This document shows, in pieces, positions 11,251 through 23,317 of a stretch of 64,000 nucleotides of DNA. Source of the stretch: Spirodela intermedia (lineage: Eukaryota > Streptophyta > Magnoliopsida > Alismatales > Araceae); assembly GCA_902729315.2 (NCBI GenBank), contig LR746280.1:1036501-1100500 (forward strand). Reading direction: 5' to 3'. Both the position numbers and the translations under genes were made by a program. Below the pieces are notes generated by a model that had not been told where the DNA came from, searched no databases, and saw nothing but the letters and a program-made list of their open reading frames with translations. The stretch's first letter is position 1, and the number at the start of each line of letters is the position of its first letter.

Positions 11251-13910
11251 ACGGCCGTAGTAGACGATTCCAAAGCTTCCTCTTCCAATTGGTCGTTCAA
11301 AATTATTGGTGATATTTACAATATCAGATATTGAAAATTGGTCACTTTCAAAAAGCAGTCTATTTTCCTTCTCCACTAACTGGCAGCCACAATCCCTTCC
11401 TTGTTGCACCCTGTATATTTGTACTGCAATACAGGAAAATGTTAAAATAACATTAGGAGCGGCCTTCCAACAAGTGTTGATAGCAGACTTAATAATGTTA
11501 TAAAAGTAACATAAGTTACAGATATGTACCTTCGGTACTCTTTTGGGCTTTGTCTACCCTTCTTCTTTTAAGTATACATCCTATGATGACGATCACAAAA
11601 ACAAGCAGAACGAATGCCGAAATAGCTATTGCAAAGGGAATGATTATCTTTTTTTTCTTTGTTGTTGATTCACAGAGACTCACTGTGCTGCATAGAATTG
11701 GATTGTTGTTGATCCTAAAATTTTAAGATAATAGGTGTCAGAATTGGGTGAATACATCATCTATATCCGAATTTACTGATTATCCAGGATTTATAGAGCG
11801 TTCGGCACAAATTTAATCTAGGATCAAGTGCCCAACGAGGGACTGATCTTTTTTTTCTACTCAATGTGTGTGACACCTTCATGTTTGATGTTCTAATGCT
11901 AACCACACACCGGTTTTCTTTCAGGTATGAGAAAAACTCGGTGACTAATGTTTTACATGTTTTTAAGGACTACATTTCGGAATATAAAAATAAATCGGTC
12001 ATGTCTCAGTCAATTTTTTGAAATGAAAGCGCAGAAACTTAGTTAGAGGAAGTAATCCTGTCAAGTGCTTCATATTAGCAATGTCTTAATTTATTCTATC
12101 ATCTACTTAACACATTGTATCAAGGATTTTTCTCAACTATCTTTTCTGGGGCACGGTATATAAGAAACCTGGGGTTTGGAGCAACTCAACAGTGGGAATT
12201 AATCAACATTATGGATTCTTTTCATGCTTTATTTATTTTTCCCTCGTTGGCATAACTTTTTGTTTTAAATTACTTCTTCAGAAGCATATTATCCAATGAC
12301 CATGGATGCACCGCTAACCTTAGTAGTAGCGATCCATCTCGTGATCTTTCTGAAAGAGTCCTTGGAATAGTCCCATTCAAATTATTGCTTTCCAAGTTCC
12401 TGCAAAAGGGGAATATTTAACCATCCGATACTCCCTGGATGAAGAACCAAATTGGAGAGTTCAAAGTTTCGAAACCTACAGGATTTTAAGAGCTTGTAGT
12501 TTCTCTACGTAAGCAGGTATTTCACCTGAAAAGTTGTTATATGATAGATCCCTGAAAGCAGTAGAAGAGCGTAGAGTGTAAAATTATCTACTTTCTTGCT
12601 TGGAATGCATTAGCTTTGAGAGCAACCTTTTATTCTCGTTACATCAGTAAGAGACACAATCTTCTATTTCCCGTGAAAAAAATATCAATAAATAGTTGCA
12701 GGTGATAAATTTTTCATTCAAAAACAGCCATGAAATTTCTTTAAATTGGCATTTTTTTATGCTTGACAGAATATTCGTCAAAAGAAGACGTGGAAAGCAC
12801 ATTCAAGAATTTTAAACGAACTTACAAGGATGTCAAGCTTGTGAGGTTGGCAATAAAAGGAGGAATTCCACCACCCAATCCGCTATGAGACAAGTTTCTG
12901 CAAGCAAAGATAATTTCATTCTTCGGTGCCATATAATTTCAAGCCTAGTTGCTTAGAAAAGAAATTTAGTTGACCATACTGTCAGAACTCACAACGAGGT
13001 TATCCCCCAGTAATTAGAGGCATTGGCGCTGCATTCCAGGCCTTCCCAGGTGAAGTTTTGTGGAACACACGGATCGCCATCCCAGTTCCTTTTAACTTTA
13101 TACAAGTCCTTGAGCTTTGAAATGGCCTCCACTGTCATCCATGTGGGTGAGCAAGAGTAAGAATGCAGAACAGCTACAGTCTTGACAAAGATAATGCGTG
13201 AAGAATGATTTACGCCCATTACACACATTTTCATGTATGATCGATGAAAAGAAGAAAGTAATAATTCTGCATTTCAGTACTATACTGGGTTTCTCATCCC
13301 CTAGGTTATTCCTCTTGTGGGGTGATATCACGACCAGAGTGTATCAGAATTTATGATGAACCTCATGAATGAGACTTCGATCTATGGAAGCTTGAAGATA
13401 ACTGTTTGTGTTAAAAATATTCCAGAGGGAAGAAGCCATAGGGTGTCACCTTCGTCCTCGTCGGTCGGCTTCAAGGTTAGCTCTCTCAGGGCGAACGTCT
13501 CGAGGGCGTTGATTATGGGGGGCAGAGTGGAGTTGGCCGTGGCCCGGAGGGAGTAGGTCAGTCCCCCCGGCTGGCCCGGCGGACGCGTGTAGATAACCAG
13601 CGCCTTCAGGAAGTTTGGTCTTACCGGGCCGTAGAACGGACTATCGCCCTGATATATTTTGAACTCCCTGGTCTCGTTGTCCCCCAGCTGCTGGAGCTCC
13701 GCGAAGTACATGACCAGGTGGGTGTGATCCTCTGGGCTCCCGGGAATGGTGATTTTTAAGCTCTCCGAGAGGGACGCCGCCGTCGCCGCCGTCTTCAGGA
13801 CTGCCTGTGGCACAGGAAACCCATCCACCGGATCCACTATGGCGACAGTGCTTATATTTCTGCCTAGTGGCACGGGGTACCACCGGCGGTCGTAGGGGTC
13901 ATCCGGGTAC

Positions 13911-13989
13911 CTGTACGAGAGTTTTTTTAGAGAGAGGCAGATAGATAGTTCGAGATAGACGGCTAGAGAGAGAGAGAGAGAGAGAGAAC
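13911..13989 (-). other. Intron 2 of gene D with a CT tract next to the donor
   Basis: A 79-nt intron between the two malectin exons. It starts GTTCTC directly followed by a pure CT dinucleotide run (GA on the plus strand, about 13966-13986) and ends GTACAG. The same arrangement recurs in the paralogs. Confidence 0.75.
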
Positions 13990-14819
13990 GTGATCTGGGC
14001 TTCCCCTCCGTAGTTTCTTCGAACCCCGAGGAAGACGATAGACTGCGACGAGTCGACCTGAGTGTACATGGAATAGAGAAGTGGCCGCAGGTCGAGCTCG
14101 GATATGAAGGGCGTCCCCTTTCCCGTGTTCACCAGGCAGACCTGCATGCTCTCGGTGGCGGCGATGGCGATGATCTCCGACCGATTGAAGTCGCCGGCTT
14201 CCATGGTCATCCACAGGTTGACGCCGAGGTATAAGTCGAACGTCGGCGGTCGACCCAGACCGTCGTAGTTCCCGTACAAGAACTCCGCGTTCACCCGATA
14301 CTTGGCGCCCCGCACCAGCGGCCGCAGCGTGTAGCAGTTTCGAGTCCCATCAGGAAAACTCCGGACGTTGGCATAGTAGCGCATGATGGACGTCAGATTG
14401 GTGCTAGGAGAGACCTTCCTGTTCACTCCGGCGCTGGTGTAGGGCTCGTCCGGCGAGTACAGGATCTGAGTAACCTGGTCTTTGTAGCCAGAGTCGTCGT
14501 CGAGGCCACAGTCTATGCTGATAAACCCTGCCACAGAGATTGAAGAAGAGTCTTGCAGTTCCGCTCACGAAAACGGCGGAGTGTGGCGAAGGTTGTGGTG
14601 TACCTGACGTAGAAGGGATCTGCGCGAAGGCCCCTACGGCCAAAAGGCCCAGCAGAAGCGCGAGAAGCAACATCGTCGCCATGATCGAAGCCGTTCGTCC
14701 TTCTTCCTGCTGGACGATACTACAGACGTCGTAGCGTCGGGTTCTTATAGATCTTAGCCTCCCCGGCGAGCAGCGGGGCACCGGTTGAACTACGATCATC
14801 TAGAGGGGCCAGTTGCACC

Positions 14820-15640
14820 TATCTCCATCCCTGACGTCCCGTGCTCCTCTCACGTTCCCGCGAACACGCAACTCTCCACGGTCATATGAAAAGGACTTCG
14901 GAAGGTCAAAACCCTTCCGGGGGCAATCGACCTACCCGAATGGTGACCAAGTCAAACCCTCAGGGGAGACGGGGTCTCCACCTGAGATGAGACTTGAATC
15001 CGAAAGCCACAGAATGCTACAAGAGCGAAGCGATAGAGTTGACTTTGGTACCTCCGCGATGGTTCCCGGCTTCGGCCATGAGGGGCAGCAGGGTTTCATA
15101 ATTATTGACACACAAAAGTCAACTAATAATCGTGAAAACCAGCGTGCTCTACTTAATAGCTAATCGTCGATTCAACAAGCATGGGATCAAGAGGGGATAA
15201 ATTTCCATTGTGGTAAATGTTTCATCTTCAAATGAGTCAAATTATTTATAGAGATGTAGAACTTGTCTCATTTTTCGACTTTCAATGGAGTTTTTCATAC
15301 GATATTTTATAAGATCACCGCAGACCAAACTTCTGACATATTTCTCAATGCTTACACTAGGTTTTTAGTTCTTTTTATTTGATTAAATGTGATTAAAACT
15401 CAGTAATTTCGAACTCAGCGAAGGCTAGACAGACCGGCTCGGCCCGTTTTGGTTCAAGCCTAGGTAACCTTTCTTCCCCGCCTAATAGTGGACCGTGAAT
15501 GCTTGGGTTATATCCCCTCCCCCCCATCCTCACTCGACGTCCTCATGGCGGCCTCACCTTGAATCTGAATTTTCAACTTTTGTATCACCGTTCCCCGAGA
15601 CTAGTAAGAAAACAATGGTTGTGTCCGAATTCTAGCTCAA
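14820..15640 (-). promoter_or_regulatory. Upstream module of gene D (duplicated) with W-box
   Basis: The stretch is homologous to the region upstream of gene C (about 38950-39790) and to an orphan copy (16830-17560). Shared blocks include a GAGATGAGA... segment, GGCAGCAGGGTTTCA at about 15084, AAAAGTCAAC at about 15115-15123, and the GC-rich block with CCTAATAGTGGACCGTGAATG (near 15481). Read toward gene D, AAAAGTCAAC is GTTGACTTTT, a WRKY-type W-box (TTGACT). The promoter role is inferred from position and conservation; the transcription start is not identified. Confidence 0.5.
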
Positions 15641-15699
15641 CGCACATACAAGATTCATTTGCTCTTAGACAGTACTGGTTTACAGATATGTTGATCCAA

Positions 15700-16828
15700 C
15701 TCTTCCTAGAATAATACAGATCTTACTCCTATAGTTAATGCACTATATTCTAGTTCAAATAATGTATTGAAATTTTGAAGAGTTAATTGTTTTCTTAAAA
15801 ATAATAACACTGCGCCATGTAAGCTTTTACCTTTTCATACCTTTAACAGTTAAAGTAATAATCTAACTAAAATTTTATATAAATTTTCTGTAAAAAGAAG
15901 GTACATCGTAAAAATTATGAACCTTATATTCATTCTTTCAGATAGACCAATCCTTGATAGCTTGCACATTCCTTCATCAACTCTGATGTTATTTTCATTG
16001 ATTATATAACTCAAGAAAACTAAACTTATGAATAATTCATTTTATTCTAAAACACAGTACATATCTTAAATAATTAACATGTTCTTCATCAATGGTATTA
16101 TATATCAAAAGTCATCAAAATAGATAATGATATTTTTTTTCAATAGATGACCTCAATCTTTAGTTTGTCATCCTCATAAAAGCACTTGGTGTATTTGATA
16201 AGTGAAATGATATTACTAGCCATTAATAGAGCCCTCTTCAATATTATTCGTCACCTATTCAAATTTGATGATAACTAATTTTAAGATCAACGTTTGGAAA
16301 ACTTCTTGAATCACACAACATATCTTGTACTTGAATCTTAGGAAAAAAAGGTATATTTGATAGTAATGTTACTAATAATTCTGTTGTCTATCCATAATCA
16401 TCAATTTCTATCTTCTTTGGAGCTACTGATGCAAGAACTTAGCAATTACTCATACTTTTACAAATCATACCATTTGTAAAATATTTTTTCAACCTTTTCT
16501 CTTTAAATTCGATTTTTTCTTGACCCATTCTACAGTGAGATAAATTTGAAAAAATTTCTCACTTAATCAAGTTAATATGGTGCTATATATCTTTGAGTGG
16601 AGAAAGATGATTGAGTACCTTTGATGGTAGTAAATTCACTTGACAACTTCTGCGTAGCCTCAAATATAAAATTTGAATATTCAAATACAACATCCATCTT
16701 TGAAAAGTAAAAAAATTGTAATATTTCAACCAACTTGTTGAAGAGTTCTTTCTTATTAAGCATTATCACTTTTTATTTTCTTGCTCTAAAACATTATGGA
16801 AGTCACAACGTTTTATATAACATAAAAT
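15700..16828. other. AT-rich insertion between two copies of the upstream module
   Basis: About 1.1 kb of AT-rich DNA lies between gene D's own upstream module and the orphan copy. Gene C has nothing equivalent. No long frame, clear LTR ends or terminal repeats are visible; it may be a decayed mobile element. Confidence 0.4.
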
Positions 16829-16829
16829 A

Positions 16830-17560
16830 AATTATGAATGTGCCCTCCCCAAATCAGGCCCGCGGAATGCTTAAAAACGTCAGGGGGAGGCCTCCATCTG
16901 AGAAGAGATCTTAATGCGAAAGCCGCAGAATGCTTAAGAATCGAAGCAATCAAGTTGACTTCGATGCCTACGCGCTGGATACTTGCTTGGGCCATGAGGG
17001 GCGGCAGGGGTTTCACAATGATCGATGCAAAAAAGTCAACCAATATTCGGAAATTGTCTCATTTTTCCGATTTCGTATGGTTTATTCGTACGGTATTCAA
17101 TGTCAACATCTGTAAAATAAATATCGAAGTATCACCGCAGTATGTTTTTTAATGTCCACACTAGATTTTTAATAATTTTTTATTTGATTAAATGGGATTC
17201 AAAGTCAACGACTTGTAAAGTCAGCTAAGCCCGGCCAGATTATCCCCGCCCCTCTGGCAGCTAAGCCTGGCGAGACGGGGACCAGACGGGGCCCTCTGGT
17301 CCCCGCCTAATAGTGGGCTCCGAATGCTGGGTTTCAATCCTCCACCCTTCTTCCCCGCCGCCGCCCGTCTCCTCTTTCTCGCCATATGTGCATGTCCCTG
17401 TCGACCTTCCCTCCTCTCTCGACGTTCCCCATGGCGCCTCATCTTGAACCCTGAATTTCAACCTCTGCGTGCCGCCCCGTCGCTCCAGACTAAGCAAGAA
17501 CATACAGCGAGTCGGTCCGCAAGTCGAGGACGAGCCGGAGAATGAGGGCGGAGGAAAACA
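16830..17560 (-). repeat. Orphan copy of the receptor-gene upstream module
   Basis: The copy repeats the series of blocks seen upstream of genes C and D: a GAGGCCTCCATCTGAGAAGA block (near 16888), a GCAATCAAGTTGACTTC block (near 16946), CATGAGGGGCGGCAGGGGTT (near 16994), AAAAGTCAAC at 17031-17040, and the CCCGCCTAATAGTGGGCTC block (near 17303). No signal-peptide exon follows on its minus-strand 3' side; AT-rich sequence begins instead at about 16828. It therefore looks like a promoter without a gene, left by duplication followed by insertion or deletion. Confidence 0.6.
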
Positions 17561-18154
17561 ATAGTCCTTTGCAGATCCCAGATCTACGGACAAGCGGGTT
17601 TCATTATGCTCTCTCGGGATTTCCTTCTTCCGGACGGGATCGAGGTTGTTTGATGGCTCACCATCGTAGCCTTCAGATGAATGCTTTAGCCAAGTGCTCC
17701 GATTGGATTTAGATTCCTAGAATTCTTCATCCATCCTCAAGCACCTCCTAGAAAAATCTCATGACCACGGCCACCTGAGAATATTATTTGTTCATTGACA
17801 AACCAGGATGAACACATAGAAAAAAGAAGACCGGAAACAACCTCTGAATGCTTACACAGAGCTTGGACATGCGGTGTTTTATTCAATCCATGAATGCATA
17901 TGTGGAATTAGATCTCTTGACGCTTACACACGAGCGATATTATCTCGCAGATGGCCTGTCCATGGGCCCATATGAACTGGGAGTCTGTTCATTTCATTCG
18001 TATCGACATCGCTTGACTGGCCCGTGGATTCTTCAGTTGACATGCACTCCTTTAGTTGCACCACCACATCGCTCATTGTTGGTCTACTATTAGATTCCGG
18101 TGACGTACATGACATTGCAATCCCTACTGCTCTCCAAAATGAGTTGACATTATA

Positions 18155-18157
18155 TTA
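18155..18157 (-). other. Nonsense codon in the last kinase exon of pseudogene E
   Basis: Minus-strand TAA replaces the residue between RRMKG and YNVNS, where gene C has D and gene A has K. The frame stays open beyond it to 17924. Confidence 0.85.
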
Positions 18158-19191
18158 CCCTTTCATTCTTCGGTCTGCAATAATGGTTACATCCCCTCTT
18201 TCCAAGGTTGACTGCACCCGCTGGACAATGTGAGTTTTCTCTGCATTTGAGCCCACAGTGATTGGTTGTTCTCCTGTCAAAAGTTCTAGTAATACGATTC
18301 CGAAGCTGTAAAGGTCGCTTTTCTCATTCAACCTATATGTTTGGTAATACCTGCACATAAGGAAAGGAATCAAATAAATGAATTTGCCAAGCTCTCGGTG
18401 TTCCTCATAAACTGGCACATTTGAAGTAGAGATGGACTCGAGGTCGAGATATCCGGGGGTGCCAGCAACGGCAGTCGATGTATGAGTGAGGCCTTCGTTC
18501 GGAAAAGCTCTGGACAGCTCAAAATCGGATAATTTTGCTTCAAGGTTTTGATTCAAGAGGATGTTGGAAGTCTTGACATCTCTGTGAACTATGGATGGCT
18601 TGCAACCACTATGCAGATAATCAAGTCCTGTAATTCGAAATATCAGCAACATCCTTGATTATGATAATTAGGGATATTAAAAGACATAATCGTCAAAATC
18701 AATGAAATGGACATCATGGACAAGGGATTAATCATGTTTCATGGGATCACCTTGTGCAGCTTCAGTTGCTATTCTTAGTCTCTCTCTCCAACACAAGTTG
18801 TCAATACTGCCCTTGTCACCTACGTACGATGAAGTTTTAAAAGAGGATTCAAAAAATAATCAAAATAACTGAAGGATCCTACAAGAGCATGATATCTGGT
18901 TAGATGTGAATGGTATGTTGTGTTTGAGAACCTGAGAGGTGATCCGCAAGGGAACCTTTGGCTATGAACTCATAGACCAATGACAGGTTATCATAACAAT
19001 ATCCCAGCAATGATACTAGATTTTTATGGTGTACCCTTGTTAAGAGTTCAGCCTGAAATTTCATGTGAGCACTAGCATTAAAAATTACTCTTACAAGATA
19101 AAATAATAACTGAACAAGTAATTTAATAAAGTCACATAGAATCTTAATTCCAATTACTATGAGTTACCTCAGCTCTGAACTCCTTAGCTCC

Positions 19192-19194
19192 TTA
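19192..19194 (-). other. Nonsense codon in the first kinase exon of pseudogene E
   Basis: The minus strand reads ...TCA GCT TAA GGA where paralogs encode SSQG, so a glutamine CAA codon has become TAA. It lies just after the VAVKVLS lysine block. Confidence 0.85.
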
Positions 19195-22100
19195 AGCTGA
19201 TGTTTCGGAGAGTACTTTAACAGCAACTTGATTTTCATCTTCTAAGTGGCCAAGGTAGACACTTCCAAAACCTCCTCTACCGATTTGTTTTTCAAAGTTA
19301 TTTGTCATTCTTATGATGTCAGATAATGAGAATTGTTACTCTCATGATGCAAACTATTTTCTTCTCCATCTTTCTTTCCATACGAACCTATTGAAATGAA
19401 CAAGACAATATCAAAAAGATACTATGAGCAACATCGCATCATTGTTTGATAAGCAAGTTTATCAAAGAAAAGAGTATCATACGTTATGGACATATACCTT
19501 GTGTTTTGCTTGGAGAGTCATTAGCCTTTCTCCTTTTCACTTTGCACACTATGATCAAGATTACAAAGGCTACTGCAAGGGCTGCTGATATAGCTATTGC
19601 AATCGGAACAATATTCTTTCTTTTCTGTTCTCTTGTCTCACATATATTCACTGTGCTGCACAGAATTGGATTGTTGTTGACGCTGAAAGTATGTCATGAT
19701 AACAGTAGCATATTAGTGGAAGACACGATTAATACCCAAATGCCCTACCTATTATGTCCTACATGTATCCCAGCCGATCAACCCATGTTACTTAGCCGAG
19801 TTTAGTGTGTTTGCCCAAAATGAATACATAGTTCCTTTTTCCTAATCCATGGTGAAAGGTCTGTATTACTTTGAATGCTGGACGAAGCGTGCTTCTGTGG
19901 AATAAAGGAAGCTTGGATATAACATATATTGGTCCTCTAATTATTCGTTTCAGGTAAAGTTGATGAAACTAATGAGAAACATTTTTACAGATTCCATCCC
20001 ATGAGGTCTTTTGTATTCAGCTTCTGGATTCATTTGTGTGATTGAGCCTAACAAGTCATGTCGAGATGCATCTTTCATTCGGTTTTTGGGTTCGTTTGTT
20101 GAGCATGCAGATCCAAATAAAACCACAGCATTGCAGGTATCATATGCAGTTCGACAGGGCCGCCTTCTTATTATTTCTTCACTGCACTAGCTCAGTCATA
20201 ATTGTGACAGGCCGAGGAGTTAAATAGGTACCAGGGCCCTCTACTTTCTTCAGCCTTTACTGTACTAATTTACTTGTAAATGTTACCTGTCAAGCAGTTT
20301 ACTCTGAACCGGGGACACGGGTATTTTTCCTCTCTTTCCCTTGTAATCCGAAATTTACTGAATGAAATGATCCACTGGGTTTGTGGTGAGCGCTGCTTGC
20401 GACAATCTAAAGACATTCCGAACGTTCTCTCCTCGGAGTTCTCTCCGGGCGGCACTTCCCTTTCCCCCTCTCTCCTCTCTTTTTCTCATTAAATGTCTTA
20501 AAACTATATACGTCTTGTTTTGTGGCATGGGGAACTCCAGGAAAAGCTAGGTAGGCTAAAAGTAGATGAATTTTTTTATAAGACTTGGATTATAGACGAG
20601 AAACTAACCTCAATGAAATGGATCCATTCTGTGATTTTTCATAAAGAATTGGGGGAAGGGGTCCTGTCAAATTGTTGCTAGCCAAGTTCCTGCATCGCAA
20701 GGATATCTGACCATCTGTTTCTCCTTTATACGCAATGAAATGTAACAGTTGTAACCTTTCAGAACTTACAGGAAGCTGAGAGCAGGTAGCTTCTCTAGAT
20801 TCGCAGGTATTCCCCTGTAAAGTTGTGCGATAGATCCCTGAAAGCAACAGACCGGTTATAACGAATCTAATCTTAACGCTAATGGAAAACTATCCCTTCA
20901 TAATTTCATCCAGATTCTTAACTTGTTTATGCAAAATCATGAAGGAATCATAAATAGTAGGTCATTAGAAAACCGGAGCCCAAACATCAATTCTTGCATG
21001 GGCTTATCCCCTAGTTTAACCTGTATACATTTATCCCTTGTTCCTTGCATTACTCGTCCTTTAGAACGATTCCTCTGCCAGTTCTTTCCTACGTATCTAG
21101 GGGAAGAAGGATTGGCAAGCTAAATCATTCTCTCGAAAGATGGGAGTAAAGAATGAATGGTAGCGTGTGAATCCAATGATCCCAGTTTATTATATTCTCA
21201 TTACTTTGGGTTCCTGTGTGTATTACCACTATTTGTAACTATCTCATTTGACCTGGGTTTAGAAAGCTGTTAATGGGTCCTCAGATCTTGAAGCATGGTC
21301 CTTGCCTCCGAAGAGTTGTGACGTTTCCTTGTAAATCAAGCACAGATTTTCCACGGAGAGTTGAAAGTTGGTCCTGTACGATTTAGGAAGAGGCTTACAA
21401 TGACTGCAGCGCTGTGAGGTTGGATATCAAAGGAGGAATCCCTCCGCTCAATCCGCTGTGAGACAAGTTTCTGAAAATCAGACAAATCTCAGTCTTTGAG
21501 CTCATATAATCCCAGACACGGTGGATCAGAATAATTCGTAAATGGCCATATTTTAGTAGAACTCACAGAGAGATAATCCTCGAATAATTAGTGGCGTTGA
21601 TGCTGCATTCCAGGCCTTCCCAGGTGAAGTTCTTTGGAACACATGGATCGCCCACCCAATTCCTCCACTCGAAACCATTTTCTGATATCTGAGATGGCCT
21701 CAGCTGAGATTTCAGCCAATCAGGAGCACCACGAACCAGAATATACACGCGCAGAGAGCCATTAGGTCCTTTATTAGGATGAGCCCATAAAAACATAGCG
21801 AGAGAGAGAGAGAGAGAGAGAGGAACCATTTAAAACGGTTGTTGGGTACGTGTCCAACAAATAAAAATTGAAGGACGTTAACTCACCGTCGCGGTCGTCG
21901 GTGGGTTGCAAGCTCAGTCGCTTCAGTGCGTAAATCTGGATGGCGTTGAAGATGGGGGGCAGAGTGGAGTTGGCGGTGGCCAAAATTGAGTAGGGGACCG
22001 AAGCCGCGCCACCCGGAGGGATGGTGAACGACATCTCCCCCGCCCTGAGGTACTCCGGCCGGTAGGGGCCGGCGGCCAAAACGTCATCGATGTAGACGTT

Positions 22101-22886
22101 GAACTCCCTCGTCTCGTTGGCTGCGGGCTGCTGGAGCTCGGCGAAGTGCAGGACCACGAGGGTCTCTTCCTGGGGAAGCCTATTGACGCTGAAGTTTATG
22201 CCATCGGTGAGGGACGCCGCCGTCACCGCGGTCCTCAGCACGGCCGACGGCACAAGAAACTCGTCGCCGGCCGCCGTCTTTACCTCCAGAGCACTCCTTA
22301 TCGGTTTCCATGCCGTCCGGTCATTGCCGGGGAACCAGTTTCGATCGTAGCGGTCGTCCGGGTACCTGCGCCAGGGTCATCGTTGAGAGAGAGAGAGAGA
22401 GAGACCGGATGATGCTTCCCCATCCGTAGTTCTCCCGGTTTCCCAGCAGGAGAAGCGACTGCGACTGGTTCGCCATGGGGTACATGGAATAGAGGAGGGG
22501 CCGGAGCTCCAGCATCGACACGAAGGGCGTCCCGCCGCCGGTATCCACCAAACAGACCTGTATACTCTCGGCGGCGCGACGGCAATGATTTCCAGACGGT
22601 TGAACTGCCCGACCACGACGGTGCTAGCGAGATTAACGCCCACGTAGACGTCGAAGGTCGGGGCCGATCCAGGCCGTCGTAGTTCCCGTACAGGAAGTCG
22701 GCCCTTACTAGGTACTTACCGCCGCTCTCGACGGGCCTCAGCGCGTAGCAGTTCCGAACCCCGTCGGGGAAACTCCAGAGGTCGGCGTAGTACGTCCCTA
22801 TGCCGGAGAGATTTGTGGCCGGAGAGACCCTTCTGTTCACTCCGGTGTCTATGTAGGCCTCGTCCGGCGAGTACGAGATCTTAGTC

Positions 22887-22891
22887 AGCGC
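22887..22891 (+). repeat. Left target-site duplication of the copia insertion (AGCGC)
   Basis: It pairs with AGCAC at 29362-29366, one mismatch. Removing the element and one copy restores the exon 2 frame of the host gene, which supports this exact boundary. Confidence 0.8.
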
Positions 22892-23215
22892 TATTAACGC
22901 ATAAGGTTTTCAACAACAACGCGTGCCTCATAGGCACTATAACCGTCGCCCCAGCCAATCAAACATCGCCAACAATCAGGAAAGATTTAAACTCTCCAAC
23001 GGCTAAAACTACGGTGGAGACGACGTCACGGGACCCCATCCAAGGGATCTATTTTGATCCTATATAAACCGCTTGTATTCATCTATTTTACAAGAAAGAG
23101 GAAGATTTGCTTTCTCTTGTTTCTCTCTTCCTCTCTCTCTCTCTCTCTCTCTCTCTTCCTCTGTTCTTCCCGCTCTTCCAGTTCCTTCTTAAACAGGAAC
23201 GCTCTATCTCTTTCA
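22892..23215 (+). repeat. 5' LTR of the copia element (324 bp)
   Basis: It starts TATTAACGCATAAGG (the original TG is now TA) and ends CTCTTTCA. A TATATAA TATA-like motif is at about 23061 and a (CT)n tract at about 23132-23155. It carries about 40 bp (within about 22962-23000) absent from the 3' LTR; a CCAA repeat at the borders suggests a microhomology deletion in the other copy. Confidence 0.92.
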
Positions 23216-23228
23216 TGGTATCAGAGCC
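23216..23228 (+). other. Primer-binding site of the copia element
   Basis: TGGTATCAGAGCC directly abuts the 5' LTR and is complementary to the 3' end of initiator Met tRNA, the usual plant copia primer. Confidence 0.9.
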
Positions 23229-23317
23229 TACAGGCGCTCAAGTGTGGATCTAATGGCATCTTCCTCCTCTTCTCAAATCGTGTCCACCATCACCATCGCA
23301 TCGCGCCTTCGATTATC

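Larger units (their letters stand above)
9954..14682 (-). pseudogene. Gene D: malectin-like LRR receptor kinase with a 1-bp frameshift in the kinase domain
   Basis: Thirteen-exon receptor-like kinase; start chosen at 14682 by alignment with gene C. Exon 1 (14604-14682) encodes the signal peptide. Exons 2 (13990-14527, 538 nt) and 3 (from 13910) encode the malectin-like ectodomain, starting [15 protein letters not shown]. Exon 4 carries GDPCVPQ. LRR exons lie near 12823-12897, 12480-12552 and 12315-12400. The transmembrane exon (about 11530-11715) is followed by five kinase exons with the glycine loop [20 protein letters not shown] and GTPGYLDPE, ending at 9954. Beside the invariant-lysine segment (about 11246-11250) one A is missing relative to gene C (CGTTTAAAGATG against CGCTTAAAAGATG). 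The frame reaches TGA at 11224-11226, just before the VAVK lysine. Every later exon is open and conserved, so the lesion is recent or a sequencing error. If real, D would encode a receptor with no catalytic kinase. Confidence 0.85.

Noticed and set aside
18351-18437. Stop-free intron of pseudogene E as a coding exon
   Set aside because: It sits exactly at the conserved intron 12 position and ends in a GTGCAG acceptor; the donor has only decayed to GTCCAT.
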